Below are positions 1 to 6,048 of a DNA stretch of 18,250 nt, one piece after another. A program made the translations under genes and the position numbers. The stretch spans positions 23,723 through 41,972 of the forward strand of contig DHPY01000122.1 in NCBI GenBank assembly GCA_002411015.1, written 5' to 3'. Source of the DNA: Armatimonadetes bacterium UBA5352 (GTDB taxonomy: Bacteria > Armatimonadota > Zipacnadia > Zipacnadales > UBA5352). The number at the start of each line of letters is the position of its first letter. Positions within the stretch are counted from its first letter, which is position 1. Under the pieces are notes generated by a model. The model ran no database searches. It was given only the letters and a program-made list of their open reading frames with translations, and was not told the DNA's origin.

Positions 1-48
1 ACGGCACCAACGGCGCCAACGGCAGGGAACTGGCTTGTTGCTCCGTGG

Positions 49-67
49 CGCAGGCTTCCAGCCTGCG
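49..67. repeat. short palindromic repeat, copy 1
   Basis: A perfect 8-bp inverted repeat (CGCAGGCT / AGCCTGCG) flanks a TCC loop. The arm-loop-arm design with the core GGCTTCCAGCC recurs at 95-113, and a related form (GGCTTCAGCC) lies at 14639-14660. It lies in the gap before ymdB, about 130 bp ahead of its start. It behaves like a dispersed REP-type element; a role as a transcript-end hairpin is possible but no T-tract follows. Confidence 0.6.
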
Positions 68-94
68 AGTCGTCTGCCGTATCCGTTCCGTAGC

Positions 95-113
95 GGCGGG
101 CTTCCAGCCCGCC
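95..113. repeat. short palindromic repeat, copy 2
   Basis: A perfect 8-bp inverted repeat (GGCGGGCT / AGCCCGCC) around a TCC loop. It has the same loop and inner stem as the copy at 49-67, while the outer stem differs by compensating changes (CAG/CTG versus CGG/CCG). Paired substitutions that keep the stem are what a selected or mobile hairpin would show. Confidence 0.6.
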
Positions 114-137
114 AGCCGTCTACATCGCTCAGTTGTA

Positions 138-158
138 GTGCGGGCGCCTCGTCCGCAC
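138..158. repeat. short palindromic repeat, second type, copy 1
   Basis: GTGCGGGC and GTCCGCAC pair over 8 bp with one G-U around a GCCTC loop. Nearly the same element recurs at 5737-5758, where two bases are swapped and one added, and it still folds. It ends about 38 bp before the ymdB start codon. Confidence 0.5.
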
Positions 159-196
159 GGCCGTCCACCTTGCCCCACCACAGAAAGTCTGGTTAG

Positions 197-991
197 ATGG
201 TCATCATCCACATCGGCGACGTCGTCGGTAAGATCGGCCGCAAGGCCCTCACCGCGATGCTGCCGAAGCTCATGGAGAAACACAACGCGGGGATCGTTGT
301 CGTCAACGGCGAGAATGCGGCGGGAGGGAACGGGATCACTCCCCCCGTCGCCGATAGCATCTTCGCCGCCGGCGCCGACGTCATCACCACAGGCAACCAT
401 GTCTTCGCGCAGAAGCAGGCCGAGGAGTTGCTGCGGCGCGATTCGCGCATCCTCCGCCCGGCGAACTACCCGCCGGGCGTCCCAGGCGAGGGCGCGGGTG
501 TCTTCCCCTCCCGCACCGGCGGCTTCCAGGTCGGAGTCATCAACCTCTGCGGACGCGTCTTCATGCGCGAGCTTGATGATCCCTTCCGTACCGCCGATGA
601 TATCCTCACATGGATGCGCCAGGAGACGCGGATCGTGCTCATCGACTTCCACGCCGAGGCAACCAGCGAGAAGCTCGCACTCTCCCGCCACCTCGACGGC
701 CGCGTCAGCGCCTGCGTCGGCACGCACACCCACGTGCAGACCGCCGATGAGCAGGTCCTGCCCGGCGGCACCGCGCATATCACCGACGTCGGGATGACCG
801 GCGCGAAGGAGTCCATCATCGGCGTGGAGATCGAGCCGGTGCTCCGGCGCTTCCGCACGCAGATGCCGGCGCGCTTTGACCCGCCTGAGTCGGGCACGAC
901 CATCCTCTGCGGAGTCGTGCTTGAGATAGACCCGGAGACCGGGCGTGCGTGGAGCATCGAGCGCATCCACTCCGAGCAAACGTTCGGTTGA
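197..991 (+). CDS. ymdB: YmdB-family metallophosphoesterase (TIGR00282 type)
   Basis: A 264-residue protein of the YmdB family, cytoplasmic dinuclear-metal phosphodiesterases that hydrolyse 2',3'- and 3',5'-cyclic nucleotides; in Bacillus subtilis YmdB influences biofilm and motility choice. Metal-site motifs are all visible: GDVVGKIG (D8), NGENAAGG (E39, N40), TGNHVF (N67, H68), DFHAEATSEK (H152) and GTHTHVQTADE (H177, H179), then the family signature DVGMTG near residue 200. Length is the usual 260-270, so it looks intact. The ATG at 197 lacks a strong Shine-Dalgarno, but the protein begins with the conserved first beta strand (MVIIHIGD), so no other start fits. SpoVS follows 141 bp downstream. 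In B. subtilis rny precedes ymdB; any such gene would lie left of this window. A role here beyond the conserved enzyme activity is inference. Confidence 0.95.
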   Translation: MVIIHIGDVVGKIGRKALTAMLPKLMEKHNAGIVVVNGENAAGGNGITPPVADSIFAAGADVITTGNHVFAQKQAEELLRRDSRILRPANYPPGVPGEGAGVFPSRTGGFQVGVINLCGRVFMRELDDPFRTADDILTWMRQETRIVLIDFHAEATSEKLALSRHLDGRVSACVGTHTHVQTADEQVLPGGTAHITDVGMTGAKESIIGVEIEPVLRRFRTQMPARFDPPESGTTILCGVVLEIDPETGRAWSIERIHSEQTFG

Positions 992-1015
992 TAACCTTGT
1001 GGATTCATTGGGGAC

Positions 1016-1044
1016 TTGCCTTCTAAGCTCTTTCAAGATACTAT
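1016..1044 (+). promoter_or_regulatory. sigma-70-like promoter for spoVS
   Basis: TTGCCT (1016-1021), a 17-bp spacer, then TACTAT (1039-1044). It sits in the ymdB-spoVS gap, about 90 bp before the spoVS start, so spoVS probably has its own promoter as well as any readthrough from ymdB. The same TTGCC-17 bp-TA design is found at 2640-2668 and, on the minus strand, at 14582-14610. Confidence 0.55.
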
Positions 1045-1132
1045 AGTCCCTGCAGCCGGCGGACATGTACCAGCGGCACCACTACTCCTGCGTTGCCTGG
1101 CAGCAGAACCGTAGCAAGGGGGCCATCCCGTC

Positions 1133-1408
1133 GTGGATATCCTGCGAGTAAGTTCGAGCTCCGATCCGAACAAGGTTGCCGGTGCGCTTGCGGGCACCAT
1201 CCGTGAGCACCGTGCGGCTGAACTACAGACAGTGGGCGCGGGGGCCCTCAACCAGGCGATCAAGGCGATCGCCATCTCGCGTGGCTTCCTGGCCCCCAGT
1301 GGTATAGACCTCGTCTGCTGGCCCAGCTTCATCGACATTGACATCAACGGCAACGAGCGGACCGCAATCCGCCTGTCGGTCCGAATTCGCGCCGGAGAGA
1401 TCCCGTGA
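1133..1408 (+). CDS. spoVS: stage V sporulation protein S (SpoVS) family
   Basis: A 91-residue protein matching SpoVS along its whole length: it opens with MDILRVSSSSDPNKVAGALAG and has the conserved AVGAG-like block (TVGAGALNQAIKAIAI) and the end FIDIDINGNERTAIRLSVRIR. SpoVS is a small Alba-like, probably nucleic-acid-binding protein. It is needed for late sporulation in Bacillus but is also widespread in bacteria that do not sporulate, so it is not evidence for spores. The GTG start at 1133 is supported by AAGGGGG at 1116-1122, 10 bases upstream, and by the conserved N-terminus. A promoter candidate lies at 1016-1044, and the upstream neighbour is ymdB as in Bacillus. Its role in this organism is unknown. 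Confidence 0.95.
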   Translation: MDILRVSSSSDPNKVAGALAGTIREHRAAELQTVGAGALNQAIKAIAISRGFLAPSGIDLVCWPSFIDIDINGNERTAIRLSVRIRAGEIP

Positions 1409-1415
1409 TCGCCCC

Positions 1416-1447
1416 GCAGGGGCTGCTTCGGCCCACCCGGCCCCTGC
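1416..1447 (+). other. hairpin after spoVS, possible terminator
   Basis: GCAGGGGC (1416-1423) and GCCCCTGC (1440-1447) form a perfect 8-bp stem with a 16-nt loop, starting 8 bases after the spoVS stop codon. No T-run follows, so intrinsic termination is uncertain. The rest of the 122-bp gap before the next gene shows only that gene's ribosome binding site. Confidence 0.35.
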
Positions 1448-1530
1448 CGCCCCTCACACCACACGCACCCGCCTCCCGGCGAGTGCGTTTTGCCTGTACC
1501 GCCGCAGCTCGCCCGGGGAGGATCTGACCC

Positions 1531-2526
1531 ATGACCACCGTCACCGCAGGAGTGCTTGGCCTCGGCAGCATGGGCGTCGGCTGGCACTGCGCCCAGCTCG
1601 ACCGCGTCGAGGGCCTCGACCTCATCGCCGGCTGCGACCCGTCCGAGGAGCGCAGGGCCGAGGTTGAAGCGAAGTACGGCATCGAGACCCACGCCGACTA
1701 CGACGAGATGCTCGCGCGCGATGACCTCGACCTGGTCGTCGTCGCCACCCCCTCGTCCATGCACCGCGACCATATCATCCGCGCGCTCGAGGCCGGAAAG
1801 CACTGCGTCAGCGAGAAGCCGCTGTGCATGGACCTCGCGGAGGGCGACGAGATCATCGCCGCCGCCGAGCGCACCGGCAGGATGATGTCCGCCTACCAGA
1901 ACCGCCGCTGGGATGGCGACCACCTCTCCGCGCTCGATACCGTCCGCAGCGGCGTGCTCGGCGAGCTGTTCTTCACCAAGCAGATCTCAATGAGCTACTC
2001 CGCGATCATGCGCACCTACGGCGTCACCGCCTTCAGGCCGCAGTGGCGCGCGGAGAGAGCGTGGGGCGGCGGCCTGCTCTACGACTTCGGCCCGCACCGC
2101 ATCGACCAGCTCCTCCAACTGCTCGACTACCCCGCCGTGCGCGACGTCTACGCCGACCTCCAGGGCCACGTCTGGAGCGACGAGGTGGATGACCAGTGCC
2201 TTGTGGTCATCCGCTTCGAGAACGGCATCACCTCGCAGGTGGAGACCACCACCATCGCGCGCCTTGGCATCGGCGGCACGCTGCTCGTCGGGCGCGACGG
2301 CGCCTACCGCGATGGGACCATCGCGACCGGAGAGGGCGACGATCGCGTCGAGCGCACCGCCCCCGAGTTTGAACGCGACTGGGACGCCTACTACCGCAAC
2401 ATCCACGCGCATCTCACCGCCGGGGAGGAGCTTGCGGTCCCGCTGTGGCAGACGCGCGCGATGATCGCGATCGTTGACGCCGCCCTCCGCAGTGCGGAAA
2501 GCCGCCAGGTCGTTAGCTGTGGCTGA
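1531..2526 (+). CDS. Gfo/Idh/MocA family oxidoreductase
   Basis: A 331-residue NAD(P)-dependent sugar or polyol dehydrogenase of the Gfo/Idh/MocA family, cytoplasmic. The N-terminal Rossmann fold shows GLGSMGVG (residues 10-17) and the cofactor-binding CDPSEERR. The catalytic loop SEKPLCMD carries the family's EKP motif (E95, K96, P97). The C-terminal substrate domain has the family DxGxH-type helix start, LLYDFGPHRIDQLLQL (D185, H189). Length is normal and nothing looks broken. GGGGAGGAT at 1515-1523 lies 7 bases before the ATG and fixes the start. It probably stands alone: about 120 bp separate it from spoVS and about 175 bp from the next gene, which has its own promoter. The substrate cannot be read from sequence; the family covers inositols, glucose-fructose, N-acetylamino sugars and others. 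Confidence 0.9.
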   Translation: MTTVTAGVLGLGSMGVGWHCAQLDRVEGLDLIAGCDPSEERRAEVEAKYGIETHADYDEMLARDDLDLVVVATPSSMHRDHIIRALEAGKHCVSEKPLCMDLAEGDEIIAAAERTGRMMSAYQNRRWDGDHLSALDTVRSGVLGELFFTKQISMSYSAIMRTYGVTAFRPQWRAERAWGGGLLYDFGPHRIDQLLQLLDYPAVRDVYADLQGHVWSDEVDDQCLVVIRFENGITSQVETTTIARLGIGGTLLVGRDGAYRDGTIATGEGDDRVERTAPEFERDWDAYYRNIHAHLTAGEELAVPLWQTRAMIAIVDAALRSAESRQVVSCG

Positions 2527-2639
2527 CGGGTCTTCCGGGTGGACACTCCTCTCCGGGCCTCGCCTTAAGTTTCCGTAGACAAAGCCGAGGGTAAGACATA
2601 GAATAGTTAATGGTTGTCGCTTGGCTAGAGAAGCACGGT

Positions 2640-2668
2640 TTGCCCGGAGAAGAGGAATCTGGTAGACT
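2640..2668 (+). promoter_or_regulatory. sigma-70-like promoter for the 2704 gene
   Basis: TTGCCC (2640-2645), a 17-bp spacer, TAGACT (2663-2668). Transcription would begin near 2675, only about 11 bases before the ATG at 2686 but about 29 bases before the GTG at 2704, which favours the latter as start. Together with the hairpin at 3255-3282 it makes the 2704 gene a one-gene transcription unit. Confidence 0.5.
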
Positions 2669-2690
2669 CGGTGAGGCAATAACTCATGAC

Positions 2691-2696
2691 GGAGGT
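2691..2696 (+). promoter_or_regulatory. ribosome binding site that decides the 2704 start
   Basis: GGAGGT lies inside the longer reading frame that opens with ATG at 2686, and 7 bases before an in-frame GTG at 2704. A site this strong and well placed points to GTG 2704 as the real start. The ATG at 2686 has only a weaker GTGAGG (2671-2676) upstream. Confidence 0.55.
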
Positions 2697-2703
2697 AGCT
2701 GTT

Positions 2704-3219
2704 GTGGGCGGGAAAACAGAACTGCTGGAGGAGTTTGAGCGGGGCCTGGAGGACGTCATCGAGGCCCGCACCAGTCCGGCGGAGAAGCGCATACGGTTCG
2801 GCAATCTACGCTGTGAGATCTACCGTGGCTCCGGCAACGGCGATGATCTCGCGAATGCGGCTGTGGTCTATGAGACCCCGGGCGGGTCCACCACGCAGAT
2901 CACCATCGTCTTCGACGACGACCAGCAATCGTTCAGCTACCTCAGCGAAGACCTCGATGAGACGGTCACCTCGTGCGATCCGAGCGAAGTGATCGCGATG
3001 GTCGAGCGCCATGCCGACAGCATCCCCGAGAAGCGGATGCAGGCGCTCAAGAACACCATAGACATCTGGCTGTCTGAGGGGAAGTCGCGCCGCGAGATGT
3101 TCGGGGAGATGAACAAACTCTTACAGAGCGAGTTCCTCGGTGGCAGGATCACCAATGAGGAACTGAAGGCGGGCATCCAGCACATCGTGCGCGAGTTCTC
3201 GCGCTGCGACGCGGATTAG
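2704..3219 (+). CDS. hypothetical protein, small soluble, unknown function
   Basis: I do not recognise this 171-residue protein (177 if ATG 2686 is used). It is acidic, soluble, and has no signal peptide or membrane segment. The N-terminal 30 residues are helical and charged (ELLEEFERGLEDVIEA). The middle looks like alternating beta strands (GNLRCEIYRG, AAVVYETPGG, TQITIVFDDD, SFSYLSED). The C-terminal third is helical, ending in GRITNEELKAGIQHIVREF. That tail loosely resembles a SHOCT-type module, which I would not claim without a profile search. It has its own promoter (2640-2668), a strong ribosome site (2691-2696) and a terminator (3255-3282), so it is probably expressed alone. Even codon choice and clean boundaries support a real gene. 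Confidence 0.8.
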   Translation: MGGKTELLEEFERGLEDVIEARTSPAEKRIRFGNLRCEIYRGSGNGDDLANAAVVYETPGGSTTQITIVFDDDQQSFSYLSEDLDETVTSCDPSEVIAMVERHADSIPEKRMQALKNTIDIWLSEGKSRREMFGEMNKLLQSEFLGGRITNEELKAGIQHIVREFSRCDAD

Positions 3220-3254
3220 GCTGCCCCTGCCGGTACTGTCTCGACAGCACGCGC

Positions 3255-3282
3255 GCCCGCCGGGCCCCTCCGGCGGGCCTTT
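3255..3282 (+). terminator. rho-independent terminator
   Basis: GCCCGCCGG (3255-3263) and CCGGCGGGC (3270-3278) form a perfect 9-bp GC stem with a 6-nt loop, followed by CTTT. It lies 36 bases after the stop of the 2704 gene and isolates it from the ROK-like operon downstream. Confidence 0.75.
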
Positions 3283-3433
3283 CCATGCACCGCTGCGAAT
3301 CCGGCCCTGAATAGCTAACCGCCGGGAGGGAAACGGGCCGCGATGAAGAAATCCCCCCCGACCAAGCACTCTACGCGCGGGCCGCTGGTCGTGCCCCCCG
3401 CGCGCCGACAACTGATGGAGAGAGGGTTACAGC

Positions 3434-4867
3434 ATGAGCAACATCTTCGAACTCATGGCGCCCCCGACAGCGCCGCCGCTTGATCCAGGTTTCCGCCCCG
3501 CCGTACTCGCCAACCGCGCATTCCGCCAGGCAGTGGACGCGTCCTCGGACGCCGTGGACGTGAGGATCGCCCTGACCCGCGGCGATGGCTCCGTGTCCGT
3601 CTACCCGACCCGCGCCTGGGCGCCCGACTCGCCCAACGCCGGTGGGAACCTCATGTACGCCGAGCGCCTCGTGAAGTTCCTCCTCTGGCAGCGCGGCGGC
3701 TACAAGGTGACTATCGCCGGCCATCCGCAGATCGCCGACCACCTCAAGCAGGTCTACGCGCCCGACGGCGCTCGCGCCTTCGACTATGGCTTCATGGGCG
3801 GCGTCTACGAGAGGACCTTCGAGGTCGAGAGCGTCGCGCTTGAGGACTGCCCGGCCGAGCAGGACACCACGCAGCCGCTGGGCCGCCACCTCGATGGCAA
3901 CCGCGTCGGCTTCGACCTCGGAGCCTCCGACCGCAAGACCTCCGCGGTCATCAACGGCGAGTCCGTCTGGGAGGAGGAGGTCCCGTGGGATCCCAAGAAC
4001 CAGTCCGACTGGCGCTATCACTATGAGGGCATCAAGCACTCGATCTCCCGCGCGATGGAGCACCTCCCCTGTGTTGACGCCATCGGCGGCTCCTCCGCAG
4101 GCGTGTGGATCAACTCACGCGCGCTCGTCGCCTCGCTCTTCCGCTCCATCCCGCGCGATGACTTCGACGCGCACGTGAAGGACATCATGCTCAACATCGG
4201 CAAGGAGCTCGGCGTGCCGATCATCGTGGCCAACGACGGCGAGGTCACCGCCCTCGCAGGCTCGATGTCGCTGGAGAAGAACGGTGTCCTCGGCGCTGCG
4301 CTCGGCTCCTCGGAGGCGGTCGGCTACGTCACGATGGACGGCAACATCACCGGCTGGCTGAACGAGCTTGCCTTCGCCCCGGTGGACTACCAGCCGAACG
4401 GCCCCGTGGATGAGTGGTCCGGCGACATGGGCGTCGGCGCGCTCTACTTCTCGCAGCAGGCCGTCGGCCGCCTCGCGCCGGTCGCGGGGATCACCTTTGA
4501 CGATGATCCCGACCTGCCGGTGCTGCTCGAGCGCGTGCAGGAGATGCACCTTGCCGGCGACGAGCGTGCCCACAAGATCTTCGTCACCATGGGCATCTAC
4601 CTCGGCTACACCATCGCGCACTACGCCGACTTCTACGACTTCGAGAACATGCTGATCCTCGGCCGCTGCACCTCCGGCCAGGGCGGCCCGACGATCCTCG
4701 ACATCGCCACCGATCTGCTGCAGCGCGAGTTCCCGGCGCTGGCGGAGAAGATCGACCTGATGCTCCCGAACGAGCGGCTCCGGCGCGTCGGCCAGGCCAT
4801 CGCCGCCGCAAGCCTGCCTGAACTCACCACCGACGGCCCCTGCAGCATGTGCTGCAGCCAGGCGTGA
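3434..4867 (+). CDS. ROK-like sugar kinase/regulator, divergent
   Basis: A 477-residue protein with the actin/hexokinase-like fold of ROK proteins (cytoplasmic sugar kinases or sugar-sensing repressors). Residues 158-172 (RVGFDLGASDRKTSA, D161) match the phosphate-1 loop. VANDGEVTALAGS (N267, D268) matches the ROK NDxxxxALGE region, where the Asp is the catalytic base. GAALGSSEAVGYVTMDG (287-303) matches the glycine-rich phosphate-2 loop. Two things are odd. There is an extra N-terminal domain of about 150 residues without a helix-turn-helix. The ROK zinc site (CxCGxxGC) and the histidine of the GHxxx sugar-binding motif are missing, with NELAF in that place. The C-terminus is cysteine-rich (CSMCCSQA). 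GGAGAGAGG at 3418-3426 supports the ATG. The PIG-L gene starts 13 bases downstream, so the two form an operon. Kinase activity is likely but not certain. Confidence 0.75.
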   Translation: MSNIFELMAPPTAPPLDPGFRPAVLANRAFRQAVDASSDAVDVRIALTRGDGSVSVYPTRAWAPDSPNAGGNLMYAERLVKFLLWQRGGYKVTIAGHPQIADHLKQVYAPDGARAFDYGFMGGVYERTFEVESVALEDCPAEQDTTQPLGRHLDGNRVGFDLGASDRKTSAVINGESVWEEEVPWDPKNQSDWRYHYEGIKHSISRAMEHLPCVDAIGGSSAGVWINSRALVASLFRSIPRDDFDAHVKDIMLNIGKELGVPIIVANDGEVTALAGSMSLEKNGVLGAALGSSEAVGYVTMDGNITGWLNELAFAPVDYQPNGPVDEWSGDMGVGALYFSQQAVGRLAPVAGITFDDDPDLPVLLERVQEMHLAGDERAHKIFVTMGIYLGYTIAHYADFYDFENMLILGRCTSGQGGPTILDIATDLLQREFPALAEKIDLMLPNERLRRVGQAIAAASLPELTTDGPCSMCCSQA

Positions 4868-4879
4868 AGGAGGACCACG

Positions 4880-5731
4880 ATGAACCTGCGCAAAGAAGGC
4901 GCTGAGATCTTCGTCCCCGACGGCCTGCCTGTCGCCGAGGCCCTGCCGCGCACCACGCACCTTGGCATCGGCGCGCATCAGGATGACCTCGAGATCATGA
5001 CCTACCACGGCATCCTGCAGTGCTTCGGCGTCCCGGACAAGTGGTACACCGGCGTGGTCTGCACCAACGGCTCCGGCAGCCCGCGCGACGGCCTCTACGC
5101 CGCCTACACCGACGAGGAGATGATGGACATTCGGCGCGCCGAGCAGAAGAAGGCCGCCGTCGTCGGTGACTACGCCGCCCAGTTCCTGCTCAACTGGACC
5201 TCAAAGGAGTTGCGCGACCCTGAGGACCCCAATCCGCGCGCGGACCTCGTGGACATCCTCATGGCCACGAAGCCGCAGTTCGTCTACACGCACAACTTCG
5301 CGGACAAGCACACCACGCATATCGGCGCGGTGAGCCGCACGGTTGAGGCGATCCGCGAGCTTGACCGCGCGGACCGGCCGGAGAAGCTCTACGGCTGCGA
5401 GGTATGGCGCGACCTTGACTGGGTGCCTGACTCGGATAAGGTGCAGTTCGACGTTGCAGGCCATGAAAACCTCGAGATGGCGCTGCTTGGTGTCTTCGAT
5501 TCGCAGGACATCGGCGGGAAGCGCTACGACCTGGCCTCCCTCGGCCGCCGCCGCGCACACGCCACCTACGCCGAGTCGCACGGCGTGGACGCCACCACCT
5601 CGATGATCTTCGCGATGGACCTCACGCCGCTCATCGAGGACGACAACCTCGACCCGCGCGACCTAGTCCAGCAGCACATCGACCACTTCGCGGCCGAGGT
5701 GCGCGCGAACATGGACGCGATCCTGCGCTGA
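4880..5731 (+). CDS. PIG-L family deacetylase (LmbE-like)
   Basis: A 283-residue zinc-dependent deacetylase of the PIG-L/LmbE family, which removes acetyl groups from N-acetylglucosamine-type sugars or their conjugates (MshB, BshB and PIG-L are members). The N-terminal metal motif appears as GAHQDDLE (H33, D35, D36), the usual AHPDDE with Gln for Pro. The second part, THNFADKHTTH, supplies the last histidine (H147). Length is normal for the family, and no signal peptide is seen, so it should be cytoplasmic. AAGGAGG at 4867-4873 lies 6 bases before the ATG, immediately after the stop of the ROK-like gene; the two are co-transcribed and probably translationally coupled. Pairing with a sugar-kinase-like protein suggests N-acetyl-sugar use or a sugar-linked cofactor, but the substrate is unknown. 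Confidence 0.9.
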   Translation: MNLRKEGAEIFVPDGLPVAEALPRTTHLGIGAHQDDLEIMTYHGILQCFGVPDKWYTGVVCTNGSGSPRDGLYAAYTDEEMMDIRRAEQKKAAVVGDYAAQFLLNWTSKELRDPEDPNPRADLVDILMATKPQFVYTHNFADKHTTHIGAVSRTVEAIRELDRADRPEKLYGCEVWRDLDWVPDSDKVQFDVAGHENLEMALLGVFDSQDIGGKRYDLASLGRRRAHATYAESHGVDATTSMIFAMDLTPLIEDDNLDPRDLVQQHIDHFAAEVRANMDAILR

Positions 5732-5736
5732 GCGTC

Positions 5737-5758
5737 GTGCGGGCGACCTCGCCCGTGC
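5737..5758. repeat. short palindromic repeat, second type, copy 2
   Basis: GTGCGGGCGA and TCGCCCGTGC pair over 10 bp (two G-U pairs) around a CC loop; the central 7 bp (5740-5746 with 5749-5755) are perfect. It is closely related to the element at 138-158. It begins 5 bases after the PIG-L stop codon. Confidence 0.5.
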
Positions 5759-5773
5759 ATCGCTCGAACATCG

Positions 5774-5809
5774 CCCCTCTCTCGCCCCAGGCCGCCCGCG
5801 AGAGAGGGG
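5774..5809. terminator. strong hairpin after PIG-L, probable transcript end
   Basis: CCCCTCTCTCG (5774-5784) and CGAGAGAGGGG (5799-5809) form a perfect 11-bp stem with a 14-nt loop. Standing 42 bases after the PIG-L stop and right behind another hairpin, it most likely ends or protects the ROK/PIG-L transcript. No clear T-tract follows (TGCGC), so it may act as an RNA-stabilising hairpin instead. Confidence 0.5.
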
Positions 5810-5833
5810 TGCGCACATGCGAGGACCGCTGTC

Positions 5834-6007
5834 ATGACGGCAACGCCCCACGAACGTGCGCGGAGCTTCCTGCCCGGCACTCCGCCGGCCGAGCCTGCCT
5901 GCATGCGGACGCAACTCGGCCTCTACCTCGCGGACCGGTGTGTTCACCGAACGCCGCTGCCCCGGCTGACGGCAACGGAGGTTGCGGCATGCCCGGTGTG
6001 GAAGTGA
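5834..6007 (+). CDS. small hypothetical protein, 57 residues
   Basis: A short open frame with an ATG at 5834, preceded by GAGGA at 5821-5825 at an 8-base spacing, ending with TGA at 6005-6007. The product begins MTATPHERARSFLPG and ends LTATEVAACPVWK. It has three cysteines, no membrane segment and no recognised family. About 80% of its codons end in G or C, in line with the neighbouring genes. It fills most of the otherwise unexplained 317-bp gap between the PIG-L gene and the PfkB kinase, and lies 41 bases ahead of the kinase, so the two may share a transcript. Real translation is likely but not proven; chance opening is possible in DNA this GC-rich. Confidence 0.45.
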   Translation: MTATPHERARSFLPGTPPAEPACMRTQLGLYLADRCVHRTPLPRLTATEVAACPVWK

Positions 6008-6048
6008 AGCAACTGCACTGACTACCGCCCGGACGGATGTGATTCGCG

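Noticed and set aside
1..24. Tandem 9-base repeat (ACGGCACCA, ACGGCGCCA, ACGGCA) at the left edge
   Set aside because: Fewer than three full units and cut by the window edge; it could be the tail of a coding sequence or chance.
45..797. Long plus-strand open frame overlapping ymdB in another frame
   Set aside because: Its product is a low-complexity Arg/Ser/Ala/Pro string typical of a shifted reading of a GC-rich gene; ymdB in the true frame has all its metal-site motifs.
3236..3247. CTGTC-TC-GACAG palindrome as a possible operator
   Set aside because: Only a 5-bp arm, located after a stop codon and before a terminator, and seen once.
3343..3483. 46-residue open frame starting ATG 3343 and running into the ROK-like gene
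   Set aside because: Its ribosome site (GGGAGGG) is 12 bases away, it overlaps the well-supported ROK-like start by 50 bp and shows no family; a leader peptide cannot be excluded but is not supported.
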